Assembly (NCBI GenBank): GCA_031279825.1
Contig: JAITHT010000046.1
Span: 1 to 64,000 of the forward strand
Source of the DNA: Desulfovibrio sp.
GTDB taxonomy: Bacteria > Desulfobacterota > Desulfovibrionia > Desulfovibrionales > Desulfovibrionaceae
DNA: 64,000 bases
Reading direction: 5' to 3'
The translations under genes and the position numbers were made by a program. The first letter of the stretch is position 1. Each line of letters opens with the position of its first letter. Below the pieces are notes generated by a model, which did no database searches, was not told where the DNA came from, and saw nothing but the letters and a program-made list of their open reading frames with translations. Positions 6,835 through 15,156 of this stretch are shown piece by piece.

Positions 6835-9048
6835 TCACGTCCTGAGAATGATCTGGTTGACTGCCGCAGCCACGGCAAAGGCCAGACTCAGGTTGAAAAA
6901 AAGGCTGAAGAACAGCCAGCGCCACTTGCCGGATTCCTGCCTGATGATGGCCAGGGTAACAAAGCATGGGGAGTACAGCAGGGTGAAGAGAAGCAGGGCC
7001 GCGGCATTGGCGGTTGTCCATTGCTTGTCCGCCCGGATGCGCTCCGCCAGAGATGTATCGTCCTCCGCGTCCACCGCGCCGAGGGAATAGGCCGTGCCGA
7101 GGGTCGCCACTACGACCTCCTTGGCCGCTATGCCGGCCACCAGGGCGATATTGGTGCGCCAGTCGAATCCCGCCAGGCCGGTCAGGGGTTCCAGGGCGAT
7201 GCCGATTTTGCCCGCGTACGAGTTGCGCAGGGCTTCGCCGGCCAGTTCGTTGTCTATGGCGGCTATTGCCGCTTCAAGCCGGGTTTTCGGCGGACTGTCC
7301 TCTTCTTTTGCCGTCTTCTGTGCGGAGTCAGCCGGGCGTCCTGAAGAAAGGGCGGCCTTTTCGGCGGCGAATTTTTCCTTCACATCGACGGGCAGTTCCG
7401 GAAAACTCATGCCGGCCCAGATAAGAACGGAGATGGCGAGAATAATGGTGCCCGCCTTCTTGATATATTGCCAGGTACGCTCCCATGTATGGATAAGCAC
7501 GCCGCTCAAGGTAGGGAGGCGGTAGGGGGGCAATTCCATGACAAAAGGGGTGGCCGCTCCTCTGACAACGGTGCTTCGCAGCAGGCGCGCCACCAGGAGC
7601 GCCGCTGCCCAGCCCGTCAAGGTGATACAGAACATAACCAGAGCCTGGCGTTCTTCGAAAAAAATGCCCGCGAAGAGCAGGAAAACAGGGAGTTTCGCCC
7701 CGCAGGCCATGAACGGGGCGGTGAGGATGGTGGCCAGACGTTCACGCGGACTGCGCAGGGTGCGTGTGGCCATTATGCCCGGCACGGCGCACCCGCCGGC
7801 TATGCCCCCGGACACGATAAAGGGCATGATTGAGGCGCCGTGCAGGCCGAATACGCGGAAAATTCTGTCCATCATGTAGGCCACGCGCGCCATATAGCCG
7901 GAATCTTCCAGCACGGAGATAAACAGGAACATGATGACGATAAGCGGCACGAAGCTGAGGACCCCGCCCGCGCCGTCGATGACTCCCGAGGTGATCAGGG
8001 ATTTGAGCATGCCGTCGTCCATGATCCTGCCCGCCGCGCCGTGCAGCCATTCAAATCCGGCGGCCAGCCAGTCTGAAGGGTAGGCCCCGATTTCAAAGGT
8101 GACGAAATACATGGCGTACAGGAGTCCCATGAGGATAAGAGGCCCGAAGAGGCGGTTGGTCAGCACCTGATCCAGCTTGTCCGACCAGGCGATGCGGTCT
8201 CCGATGCTTTTTTCCTCCGTCAGGACGCCCTGGCGCAGTACGGAGGCGATGTAGCCGTAACGGTAGTCGGCGATGACCGCTTCCGGAAAGCTGTTCAGGG
8301 TGCTTCGCAGGTGCTTTGTTACCTCGTCGGTCACGGCCGTGAGCCGCTTGTGCGTCTCCGGCGAAAATGCCTGCCCTTGGGCCAGAATGTCGGCGTCCCG
8401 CTCCAGATATTTGATGGCGACCCAGCGGGCAGGATATTTTCCCGCAAGAACATCAGCCTGCCTCACCAGCGGGATCATGCGCGCAAGCGCCTCGTCAATA
8501 TCCGATCCGTAAGAGATTTCCAGGGGAATCCATTCGCTGTTCCGGCGTTCTTCAGCCAGCGTGACGGCGGCGGCGAGGGCTTCCTTGAGGCCTTCGCCGC
8601 GTCTTGCCACAGCGGGCACGACGGGAAGGCCGAGAAGCTCTTCCAGGCGTCTTGCGTTGATGTTCAGCCCCTTGGCTTTGGCCTCATCCATCATATTCAG
8701 CGCCAGGACGACGGGCACGCCCAGTTCCATCAACTGGACGGCCAGATAAAGATTGCGTTCAAGCACTCCGGCGTTGACGACATCCAGTACGGCGCCGGGG
8801 CGCTCTTCCGCGAGTACTTTTCGCGCCACTATCTCTTCCAGGGAATAGGCGGTCAGAGAATAGGCGCCGGGCAGGTCCACCAGGGCAACGGCGGTTTTGC
8901 CGAGATGGGCCGTGCCTTCCTTTTTTTCCACGGTAATGCCGGGATAATTGCCTACGTGCTGGCGGGCGCCTGTATACCAGTTAAAGGCGGTGGTTTTGCC
9001 CGAGTTGGGGTTTCCGGCGATGGCGATAAAATTGTTTGCGGTGAGCAT
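6835..9048 (-). CDS. feoB: Ferrous iron transporter FeoB
   Basis: The protein is 737 aa. The N-terminal G domain shows G1 GNPNSGKTT, a DLPGAYSL G3 motif and NMMDEAK (G4). A guanine-dissociation-inhibitor-like region follows, then a polytopic membrane part with Gate-type segments (including SGGIAGGCAVPGIMATR and ACGAKLPVF). FeoB imports Fe(II) across the inner membrane and is GTPase-driven. A charged loop near residues 600-630 (RPADSAQKTAKEEDS) interrupts the C-terminal half. The start is ATG 9048 (MLTANNFIAIAGNPNSG); the 35 residues upstream in frame do not look like FeoB. It has its own Fur-box-like site upstream at 9212-9226. Confidence 0.95.
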   Translation of the reverse strand: MLTANNFIAIAGNPNSGKTTAFNWYTGARQHVGNYPGITVEKKEGTAHLGKTAVALVDLPGAYSLTAYSLEEIVARKVLAEERPGAVLDVVNAGVLERNLYLAVQLMELGVPVVLALNMMDEAKAKGLNINARRLEELLGLPVVPAVARRGEGLKEALAAAVTLAEERRNSEWIPLEISYGSDIDEALARMIPLVRQADVLAGKYPARWVAIKYLERDADILAQGQAFSPETHKRLTAVTDEVTKHLRSTLNSFPEAVIADYRYGYIASVLRQGVLTEEKSIGDRIAWSDKLDQVLTNRLFGPLILMGLLYAMYFVTFEIGAYPSDWLAAGFEWLHGAAGRIMDDGMLKSLITSGVIDGAGGVLSFVPLIVIMFLFISVLEDSGYMARVAYMMDRIFRVFGLHGASIMPFIVSGGIAGGCAVPGIMATRTLRSPRERLATILTAPFMACGAKLPVFLLFAGIFFEERQALVMFCITLTGWAAALLVARLLRSTVVRGAATPFVMELPPYRLPTLSGVLIHTWERTWQYIKKAGTIILAISVLIWAGMSFPELPVDVKEKFAAEKAALSSGRPADSAQKTAKEEDSPPKTRLEAAIAAIDNELAGEALRNSYAGKIGIALEPLTGLAGFDWRTNIALVAGIAAKEVVVATLGTAYSLGAVDAEDDTSLAERIRADKQWTTANAAALLLFTLLYSPCFVTLAIIRQESGKWRWLFFSLFFNLSLAFAVAAAVNQIILRT

Positions 9049-9211
9049 GCGCTTCTCTGTTTTTTGAGGTTTGCACCGTGACGTTCGCAACGCAAAAGAC
9101 GCGATTTGTTTACCTTGCTCCCGCCACCTATCGCGACGCGCCGGGCTCGGCAAGCCCGGCGGCAGGCACGCCGTCTGATAAGTATGTTCATACGGCGCTT
9201 ATTGATAAAAA

Positions 9212-9226
9212 TGAAAATCAATATCA
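9212..9226. promoter_or_regulatory. Fur-box-like site upstream of feoB
   Basis: TGAAAATCAATATCA matches the 7-1-7 Fur consensus TGATAATNATTATCA at most positions and sits in the 314-base gap between feoA and feoB. TTGACT at 9233-9238 on the minus strand could be the -35 box. The rest of the gap holds two hairpins (9139-9162 and 9271-9301), the latter possibly ending the feoA transcript. Confidence 0.5.
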
Positions 9227-9362
9227 AATATGAAGTCAAATATCCACAGTAGGCGGATTCTTCCGATACTCCGGCGCGGGATTGCCGGCACGCCATCCCG
9301 CTTTACCGGAAAAATCCGTGCCGGGAGATCACCGTGTAAGGATGATATTGCGGCGTAGCGGG

Positions 9363-9599
9363 TTACGTGATTTTAACGGCTATATAATCGGCCTCATGGT
9401 TGCGCAGTGTCAAGGTGAATTCTTTAAGGCGCAGGGCTATGGGATCTTTGAGAGGGGCGCGGCCGACAATCTGCACGTCAGCGCCGGGAATAAGCCCCAT
9501 GTCCCGGATGCGCCGCCCCATTTCACCGTCTGCATTGACGGCGGCGATGACGGCGCACTGTCCTTTTTGCAGGGACCGCAGTGAAACTGTGTCTTCCAT
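9363..9599 (-). CDS. feoA: Ferrous iron transport accessory protein FeoA
   Basis: The protein is 78 aa, the usual FeoA size, and folds as a small SH3-like beta barrel. Diagnostic sequence is GEMGRRIRDMGLIPGADVQIV, with C-terminal LKEFTLTLRNHEADYIAVKI. FeoA is a cytoplasmic partner that supports FeoB activity. It lies 60 bases after the Cys-rich peptide gene and 314 bases before feoB on the same strand. Confidence 0.93.
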   Translation of the reverse strand: MEDTVSLRSLQKGQCAVIAAVNADGEMGRRIRDMGLIPGADVQIVGRAPLKDPIALRLKEFTLTLRNHEADYIAVKIT

Positions 9600-9659
9600 G
9601 ATTGTCTCCGGTACGGTAAAGGTACGGCAACGGCGTCCTTGCGTGGATGCAAGGCGTTA

Positions 9660-9839
9660 TTAGCCGCAGGAACATGGCTTGTCCCGACTGTCAGGAACAT
9701 CCTCCGGCCGGTGACGCGATTGCGGCGCATCGCAACCGCATCGGCATCCGCATCCGCAAGCGGGGCGGATGAAGAGGCGGTAAAGGGCGTAGACGGCCGC
9801 CGCCGTCAGTATTGCGCCGACGATGATGTTGTTCCACAT
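9660..9839 (-). CDS. FeoB-associated Cys-rich membrane protein
   Basis: The protein is 59 aa. One membrane segment (MWNNIIVGAILTAAAVYALY) leads into a short cytoplasmic tail with a cluster CGCGCRCGC and a final CSCG, seven cysteines in all. This matches the small Cys-rich proteins found in feo operons, thought to handle iron or support FeoB; the exact role is unproven. ATG 9839 has a GGGGGGA stretch upstream and fits the family start better than the longer frame to 9986. It is the first gene after the Fur-controlled promoter. Confidence 0.8.
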   Translation of the reverse strand: MWNNIIVGAILTAAAVYALYRLFIRPACGCGCRCGCDAPQSRHRPEDVPDSRDKPCSCG

Positions 9840-9972
9840 AAGGAGATCCCCCCGAGGCGGACGGTTTGACGCGAGCCTTCGCCCGGCAAGCGCCGGCATG
9901 TCGCGTTGTGTCCGGCGCGGGTCCGGCCGTTGCCGGGCGAGGCGTCGGAGATGTTCACGTTCTTCTTTCGCA

Positions 9973-10000
9973 AGAGTATATGCCATTGAGAATGATTGTC
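9973..10000 (-). promoter_or_regulatory. Fur-controlled promoter of the feo locus
   Basis: On the minus strand TTGACA (9995-10000), 16 bases, TATACT (9973-9978). The palindrome TTGAGAATGATTGTCAA (9984-10000) fits the Fur consensus (13 of 15 in the 7-1-7 form) and covers the -35 box and half of the spacer. Fur with Fe(II) would block polymerase here, so the genes should be on when iron is scarce. Confidence 0.75.
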
Positions 10001-10040
10001 AAGATTTTCGCCGGAATATTTTCAGGAAGCGAAGAACGGC

Positions 10041-10529
10041 TTACCAGAGCAGCGACAGGGCGCGCCGCTCCTCCTCCGCCAGAGCGGAATCGACATATTC
10101 TACACGCACGGAGATACGGGTGCCCCCGCGCGCGTTGAAGATCCCCTCGACGCTCATGCGCCTGGGGGCGAGCGCGGCGGTGAGATCGTCGGCAATGCGG
10201 TTGGTCAGGTTTTCCATGAACGTCCCCTGGTTACGGAAGGCTCCCATGTAAAGCTTGAAGGATTTCGACTCCACACAGCGAAGATCGGGAACGTAGCGAA
10301 CGCGGATGGTGCCGAAATCCGGCTGCCCGGTCATGGGACAGAGGCTGGTGAATTCCGGATATTCCAGGATGATGACGTAATGGCGTTCCGGATAGCGGTT
10401 GGGAAAGGATTCCAGTATGGAAACGTCGGGCGCGTCGAAACGGGGGCGAGAAGAGGAGCCGAGCAGGGTCAGACCGGACCCGTCTTCCACGTCCGCGCTG
10501 TGATCGGTCCGGGCGGCATGTCTATTCAT
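10041..10529 (-). CDS. queF: NADPH-dependent preQ0 reductase QueF
   Basis: The protein is 162 aa, single-domain (short) QueF type. The catalytic Cys is in EFTSLCPMTGQPDFGTI, the QueF motif is in ESKSFKLYMGAFRNQGTFME, and the Asp of the QPDFG segment is present. It reduces 7-cyano-7-deazaguanine to preQ1 for queuosine in tRNA wobble positions. ATG 10529 has GAGG six bases upstream; in-frame sequence further upstream is not family-like. It is divergent from the cobalamin-riboswitch transcript. No preQ1 riboswitch is visible upstream. Confidence 0.93.
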   Translation of the reverse strand: MNRHAARTDHSADVEDGSGLTLLGSSSRPRFDAPDVSILESFPNRYPERHYVIILEYPEFTSLCPMTGQPDFGTIRVRYVPDLRCVESKSFKLYMGAFRNQGTFMENLTNRIADDLTAALAPRRMSVEGIFNARGGTRISVRVEYVDSALAEEERRALSLLW

Positions 10530-10626
10530 GAATATCCTCACGGAGAAAAGGGGGTTGTTACAGTATTTTTCCGGGGCGTTATTCCAAAAAACACCATCGG
10601 CGACTGCCTCAAACGCAAAAGTTTTT

Positions 10627-10650
10627 TGACATATTCCTATTTTTATGTCA
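10627..10650. promoter_or_regulatory. Inverted repeat in the queF-cbiK intergenic region
   Basis: TGACATA and TATGTCA (10627-10633 and 10644-10650) are perfect 7-base arms 10 bases apart. TTGACA at 10626-10631 could be the -35 of the rightward riboswitch transcript. A regulator site is an inference; no -10 is clear. Confidence 0.35.
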
Positions 10651-10692
10651 TTGAAATAAACGAAACCGCAATGCGCTGTTTTATTCAATAAA

Positions 10693-10849
10693 GATAAAGC
10701 GCCCCGCCGGGCTTAATAGGGAATCTCGTGTAAAGCGAGAGCGGACCCGCCGCCGTGTACCGGGCATAACCTTCTTTTCCTGACGCGCCACTGGGAATCC
10801 CCCGGGAAGGCCGGAAAAGAAGCCGGACAGCCGGAAGACCTGCTTTATC
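10693..10849 (+). ncRNA. Cobalamin riboswitch
   Basis: The closing stem GATAAAGC (10693-10700) pairs perfectly with GCTTTATC (10842-10849). In order come GGGCTTAATAGGGAA, the central GGACCCGCCGCCGT region, CACTGGGAATCCCCCGGGAAGG, and the B12-box region AGCCGGACAGCCGGAAGACC. These match the order of the cobalamin-riboswitch core. A hairpin region and a terminator follow before cbiK, so adenosylcobalamin or a relative should turn transcription off. Confidence 0.85.
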
Positions 10850-10920
10850 ATTTCGTCTGTGAGGACGGACCGCGGCAACGGGGCTTTTGCCGTGTGGTCT
10901 TTTCGGGGATGAATCCGTTT

Positions 10921-10951
10921 CCTCCGCCCTTTTTGGGACGGAGGTTTTTTT
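10921..10951 (+). terminator. Riboswitch-controlled intrinsic terminator
   Basis: CCTCCG (10921-10926) and CGGAGG (10939-10944), with CC/GG extending the stem, are followed by seven T. It lies 72 bases after the riboswitch and 78 bases before the cbiK ATG, the position expected for a cobalamin-triggered terminator. Confidence 0.8.
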
Positions 10952-11028
10952 ATTCCTGATTCCCGACGTCGCCCCATAGGTCTGTTCCGGAGGACAACGC
11001 GTCCACATCCGGAAGCAGGAGGTTCTTC

Positions 11029-11988
11029 ATGATGTACTCTTCCTCCCTTTGCCGTCACCGCGCCGCCGCTTGCGGGCGCGGGACCGTGGAGATCGGCCCG
11101 GGGACGCCCGCGCGGGCGCCGTTCGTCCGCATCGCGGCGATCCTGACCTTCCTTTTGTCCGTATGTTGCGGCGCGGCCTTTGCGGAGCACCCCTCAGGCA
11201 AGGATGCCGTGCTTATCGTCGCCTTCGGCACCAGCGTGGAGAAGGCGAGAATTTCTTACACCAATGTGGAAGAGCGTGTCAAAAAGGCTTTCCCGGACAG
11301 CGTGCTGCGTTGGGCATGGAGCGCCCGCTCGCTCCTTAAAAAAGGCCCGAAGGACAACCCCGCTCTCTCCGTGCAAGAATCCCTGGCAAAGCTCGCCGCT
11401 GAAGGCGTGGAAAATGTCTCCGTGCTCTCGTTGCACGTCATTCCCGGTTCGGAATACGCCGATTTGCTCCAAAACGCCCGCGCCTTTGAAGGTCTGCCAA
11501 AGGGACTGCGCCATGTACGCGTCGCTCCGCCGCTCCTCTCCGATACGGAGAGTCTGCGCGCCGTGGCGCGCCTTCTTCTGGAAACGGTACCGGCGGAACG
11601 TGGAAAAGACGAGGGAGTGCTGTTTGTCGGGCACGGCACCCATCATCCTTCGGGAGTGTACTATCCCGCCTTGCAGTATTATTTGCAGGCCATGGACGGC
11701 AACGCCTTTGTCGGGACGGTCGAAGGAGATCTCGATGTTGCAAGCGTCTTGCGGAGTATGAAGGGCAAGGGCCTGCGCAAGGTGTGGATGGCTCCGCTCA
11801 TGACGGTGGCCGGAGATCATGCCGACAATGACCTGTTCGGCCCCGAGGCCGACAGTTGGAAGCAGCGTTTTACAGCGGACGGCATCCAGGTGAGGAGCAT
11901 AGCCAAAGGCCTCGGCGAGTATCCTGCTTTTGTCGCCAGATGGATTGCCGGCCTGGAAAAAACGGCCGGACGGGAGTCGTCCCGATAG
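11029..11988 (+). CDS. cbiK: Exported sirohydrochlorin cobaltochelatase CbiK
   Basis: The protein is 319 aa. Residues about 36-53 (IAAILTFLLSVCCGAAFAE) form a signal-peptide core after an unusually long basic N-region. The mature part starts like CbiK (AVLIVAFGTSVEKAR), with FVGHGTHHPSG holding likely metal-ligand histidines and a second half near APLMTVAGDHADNDLFG. CbiK inserts Co(II) into sirohydrochlorin at the start of anaerobic cobalamin synthesis. Exported CbiK forms are known from Desulfovibrio. ATG 11029 follows AGGAGG by five to six bases. It is the first gene under the cobalamin riboswitch. Confidence 0.92.
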   Translation: MMYSSSLCRHRAAACGRGTVEIGPGTPARAPFVRIAAILTFLLSVCCGAAFAEHPSGKDAVLIVAFGTSVEKARISYTNVEERVKKAFPDSVLRWAWSARSLLKKGPKDNPALSVQESLAKLAAEGVENVSVLSLHVIPGSEYADLLQNARAFEGLPKGLRHVRVAPPLLSDTESLRAVARLLLETVPAERGKDEGVLFVGHGTHHPSGVYYPALQYYLQAMDGNAFVGTVEGDLDVASVLRSMKGKGLRKVWMAPLMTVAGDHADNDLFGPEADSWKQRFTADGIQVRSIAKGLGEYPAFVARWIAGLEKTAGRESSR

Positions 11989-12004
11989 CGCGAGTCGGGA
12001 TCCG

Positions 12005-12075
12005 TATTCCTCGTGCTCTGGCAACCGGTGTTCGCGTTGTCGGTTGACGGAGCATTTTCAAAGTGAAAATGCTCC
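12005..12075 (-). repeat. Family R inverted-repeat element, partial copy (reverse)
   Basis: Read on the minus strand it begins GGAGCATTTTCACTTTGAAA, with complementary AATGCTCC closing the hairpin, then a degenerate CAACCG...GGTTG hairpin and CACGAGGA. This is the left half of the repeat seen whole at 20291-20420. It fills the gap between cbiK and the VUT gene. Confidence 0.6.
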
Positions 12076-12146
12076 GTCCGAAGCATGACTTGCTATGGAC
12101 CGATTTATTCTGTGACGCCGGCTATTTTCGTTCGGGAGGAGTGATT

Positions 12147-12626
12147 GTGAAATATCTTGCGCTGTATGTTCTTTCCATTATCACGGTTAATTACGCTTTT
12201 GAGCGTGTTCCGCCGCTTGTTCTGCCCGGTGGGGATATCTGGTCGCCGGTGGCGCTTGTCGTGGGTCTGGTTTTTGTCGTCCGCGATTACGCGCAACGCG
12301 AGATCGGCCATGCCGTTCTGCCGGCCATGCTGTTCGGCGGGGCCATCAGTTGGTTTTTGGCCTCGCCGAACGTGGCCCTTGCCAGCGTATGCGCCTTTTT
12401 TGCCGGCGAACTGCTGGACTGGGCCGTGTATACGTTTACCGGCCGTCCTTTTTCCCAGCGGGTTCTTCTGTCCAGCGCCATCGGCACGCCGGTGGACAGC
12501 GCCGTGTTTTTGTCCATGGCGGGGCTGTTCTCGTTATCCTCACTGATTATGATGACCATAAGCAAGATGGCGGGCGCGCTCGTTGTTTTTTTTATCGTGC
12601 GCCGCCGCGAAGGGGTTTCCGCCTGA
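12147..12626 (+). CDS. VUT family transporter (queuosine-precursor/vitamin-type)
   Basis: The protein is 159 aa, with about five or six membrane segments filling it. The conserved VVRDYAQREIG near residue 50 and FFAGELLDWAVYTFTGRP fit the VUT_1 (YhhQ-like) family, whose best-known members take up queuosine precursors. The GTG start at 12147 follows GGGAGGA; another GTG at 12141 is possible. Its place after cbiK under a cobalamin riboswitch suggests a corrin- or cobalt-related cargo, whereas the nearby queF and the family favour a deazaguanine. The substrate is unresolved. Confidence 0.75.
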   Translation: MKYLALYVLSIITVNYAFERVPPLVLPGGDIWSPVALVVGLVFVVRDYAQREIGHAVLPAMLFGGAISWFLASPNVALASVCAFFAGELLDWAVYTFTGRPFSQRVLLSSAIGTPVDSAVFLSMAGLFSLSSLIMMTISKMAGALVVFFIVRRREGVSA

Positions 12627-12757
12627 AGTTGTTTGCGGAGGCCCCGGCGTCCCGCAGGGCGTCAGGGCGCGGAGTCTCCGGCGGGGAGAGCGGCATACTC
12701 CTTTGCCCGCGATGCGCCCGTGTCTCCGGTGTCCCACGGGAGTACGGGGAAAGTTGT

Positions 12758-13732
12758 ATGCGGAAAGCGTGTATGCTCCTGTCGGCGTTGTGCCTGCTGT
12801 GCTGTATGGATCCGTCGGAAAGGGCGCTTGCGGCCGCGCCGGCGGCGGGTGGACAAGCCGTGGAAGTTATTGACGACAGCGGCAACCCCGTCCGCCTGGA
12901 TGCGCCGGCGCGGCGGATCGTCGTTCTTTACGCGGGCTTCGGCGATACCCTCGCCGCCATGGGGCTTACAGGGTATGTGGCGGGACGCACGGTTTCCGAC
13001 GATACCCTGCCTCCCACCGTGCCGGCGGTGGGCACGCATATGCGGCCCAACATGGAACTGGTGGCGGCCCTGCATCCTGATTTGGCCTTACTGCTTGAAG
13101 GGAGGGAGGAAGCGGGAGCGACCGCGCTGTCTCTGGGCAGGCTGGGTATTCCGGTGGCCCGTTTCCGCGTATCTTCTTTCGACGATTTGTTTTCCTGCAT
13201 CGGCCGCCTGGGAACGCTTACCGGGGAACAGACCAGGGCGGAAATCCTGTTGGCGGACATGCGGGAGCGCCTTGATGCCGTACGGCGCAAAACGGCCACG
13301 CTTGCACGCAGGCCGACGGTCTTTTTTGAAGTCCGCTACCCCAACCTGCTCGGGGCCGGCGGCAGGAGCATGCCTGCGGACATTATTCGCGCCGCGGGCG
13401 GGATCCACTGTCTGGACGGCGAAAACAGCCGCATGGTGCGTTTGAATGAGGAACGCCTGCTTCTCCTGAATCCCGATATATATCTGATTCAGGAAGGAGC
13501 CATGAACAAAAACCCGATTCCTTTAGAAGATCGGTCGCATTTTCGGGCTTTGTCCGCCGTGCGTAATGCATGGAGTTTTACGGTGCCGGAGTCGCGTTTT
13601 TCCCGTCCCGGTCCGCAAAGCGTTTCCGCAGTGGAAGAACTGGCGGACATCATCCTGCGCCGGTATGCCGGAAAGCGGCGGATGCCCGAGTCGGAACAGC
13701 CGGATGAGGGATGGGCATCATGCGTGGAATAA
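12758..13732 (+). CDS. Periplasmic substrate-binding protein (BtuF/FepB-type)
   Basis: The protein is 324 aa with a signal peptide (MRKACMLLSALCLLCC...ALAAAPA). The mature part carries the two-lobe helical-backbone pattern of cobalamin/siderophore binding proteins: VEVIDDSGNPVRLDAPARRIVVLYAGFGD, AVGTHMRPNMELVAALHPDL, and the second lobe FFEVRYPNLLGAGG. ATG 12758 follows GGGGAAAG. No permease or ATPase is adjacent, so it must work with one encoded elsewhere. Position between cbiK and cbiL points to cobalamin, a cobinamide or cobalt-complex ligand. Confidence 0.8.
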   Translation: MRKACMLLSALCLLCCMDPSERALAAAPAAGGQAVEVIDDSGNPVRLDAPARRIVVLYAGFGDTLAAMGLTGYVAGRTVSDDTLPPTVPAVGTHMRPNMELVAALHPDLALLLEGREEAGATALSLGRLGIPVARFRVSSFDDLFSCIGRLGTLTGEQTRAEILLADMRERLDAVRRKTATLARRPTVFFEVRYPNLLGAGGRSMPADIIRAAGGIHCLDGENSRMVRLNEERLLLLNPDIYLIQEGAMNKNPIPLEDRSHFRALSAVRNAWSFTVPESRFSRPGPQSVSAVEELADIILRRYAGKRRMPESEQPDEGWASCVE

Positions 13733-13745
13733 AGGGTGTCAATGC

Positions 13746-14567
13746 ATGAGTGTGAAGACTTCCAAAACGCCGGGTAACGAAGCTCTGTCCTGGCCGCCGC
13801 GCGCGCCTCTTGCAAACGGCGGCGACGGCCGGGAACAAGGCAGGAACTCCGCATCGGGCGTGCTTTACGGTATCGGCGTTGGTCCGGGGTCGCCGGACTT
13901 GCTCACCTTGCGGGCGGTGGCGGCGCTTCGCTCTGCGCGGGTCGTTCTGGCCGCGGCCTCCCCCGGCAATGAGTATTCCCTTGCCTTGTCCATCGCCGCC
14001 CCCCATCTGCCTGAAGATGCGGAGATACTGCGTCTGAACTTTCCCATGACCCGCGATGCGCGGATTCTGGAGCAAGCCTGGTCCGACAACGCCCGTCAAG
14101 TGCTTGAGGTTCTCCATTCAGGGCGTGACGCCGCGTTCCTCACGCTCGGCGATCCCTTGATTTACAGCACCTTCGGCTATCTTCTGCATACGCTCCAAAC
14201 CCTTGAACCCGGAGTGACCGCGCGCGTCATTCCCGGCATCACCTCATACCAGGAGGCGGCCGCCAGGAGCCGGACGGTGCTCTGTCAGGGAGGGGAAAAT
14301 CTTCTGATCGTTTCGGGCATCAATGATGCCGACCGTCTCGCGCAGGCCATGCGCCTTGCCGACAGTGCGGTGATTTTGAAGGCCTACCGTAATTTCAGCA
14401 CGATTTCGGAGGTTTTGCGGGCAAACGGCAGGTCCGGACACAGCCTTTTCGCCTCCCGGCTCGGTCTGGATAATGAAATACTTCTGCGCGGGCTTGAAAA
14501 TGTTCCGGAAAACCCGCATTATCTTTCTCTCATTCTGGCTCCGCCGGACAGATCCGGCAGCGAGTGA
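13746..14567 (+). CDS. cbiL: Precorrin-2/cobalt-factor II C20-methyltransferase
   Basis: The protein is 273 aa. After about 35 variable residues it starts LYGIGVGPGSPDLLTLRAVAAL, the glycine-rich SAM-binding motif of the tetrapyrrole methylases. FLTLGDPLIYSTFGYLLHTL and VIPGITSYQEAAAR are characteristic of the C20 enzyme. It adds the C20 methyl to the corrin ring precursor. ATG 13746 begins 13 bases after the previous stop. With cbiK (cobalt first) the cobalt-factor II version of the reaction is most likely. Confidence 0.9.
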   Translation: MSVKTSKTPGNEALSWPPRAPLANGGDGREQGRNSASGVLYGIGVGPGSPDLLTLRAVAALRSARVVLAAASPGNEYSLALSIAAPHLPEDAEILRLNFPMTRDARILEQAWSDNARQVLEVLHSGRDAAFLTLGDPLIYSTFGYLLHTLQTLEPGVTARVIPGITSYQEAAARSRTVLCQGGENLLIVSGINDADRLAQAMRLADSAVILKAYRNFSTISEVLRANGRSGHSLFASRLGLDNEILLRGLENVPENPHYLSLILAPPDRSGSE

Positions 14568-14736
14568 ACGAATACGCGTCATTGCACCCCGGGGGACGGC
14601 ATGGAAGCGAATCTCCTTTGAGCGCATCCGTACGCCGCTTCCTTTCCTTACGCCCGTTTCGGCGCTCACGGCGCGGATGCGGCGCGTCCGCGCTTTTCCC
14701 TTGCGGCGCCTGAGACAAATATATTAAGGAAGTATT

Positions 14737-15156
14737 ATGCCTATGCAAACGATACCCTCCTCTTTTTCCCCCGGCAACGCGGCTTTTTTTCCTGATTTCG
14801 TCAAGGCGGGCGGGCTTGTTCCGGCCATTGTCCAGAACGCGCTTACGGGCGAGGTGCTCATGCTGGCCTATATGAATGAAGAAGCCTACCGCCGGACCCT
14901 GGAAAGCGGCGAGGCCCACTTTTGGAGCCGCAGCCGCCGGAGCCTCTGGCACAAAGGAGGTTCATCAGGACATGTGCAGAAAGTGCGCAGTATCCGTCTT
15001 GATTGCGATAGCGACGCCGTGCTGCTCCTCGTGGATCAGGTGGGCGGAGCAGCCTGTCATACGGGCTATCGCAGTTGTTTTTACCGTGAATTGAAAGACG
15101 GAGAGATTGCCGAGTGCTGTCCCGTAGTCTTTGACCCCGAGGAGGTCTATACATAA
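14737..15156 (+). CDS. hisI: Phosphoribosyl-AMP cyclohydrolase HisI
   Basis: The protein is 139 aa, a stand-alone HisI without HisE. Diagnostic parts are [37 protein letters not shown] and the [13 protein letters not shown]...[10 protein letters not shown] metal-binding region with Asp and Cys ligands. It opens the ring of phosphoribosyl-AMP in histidine synthesis. AAGGAAG precedes ATG 14737. The stop overlaps hisG by one base (TAATG), so they are coupled. They interrupt the corrin genes. Confidence 0.95.
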   Translation: MPMQTIPSSFSPGNAAFFPDFVKAGGLVPAIVQNALTGEVLMLAYMNEEAYRRTLESGEAHFWSRSRRSLWHKGGSSGHVQKVRSIRLDCDSDAVLLLVDQVGGAACHTGYRSCFYRELKDGEIAECCPVVFDPEEVYT

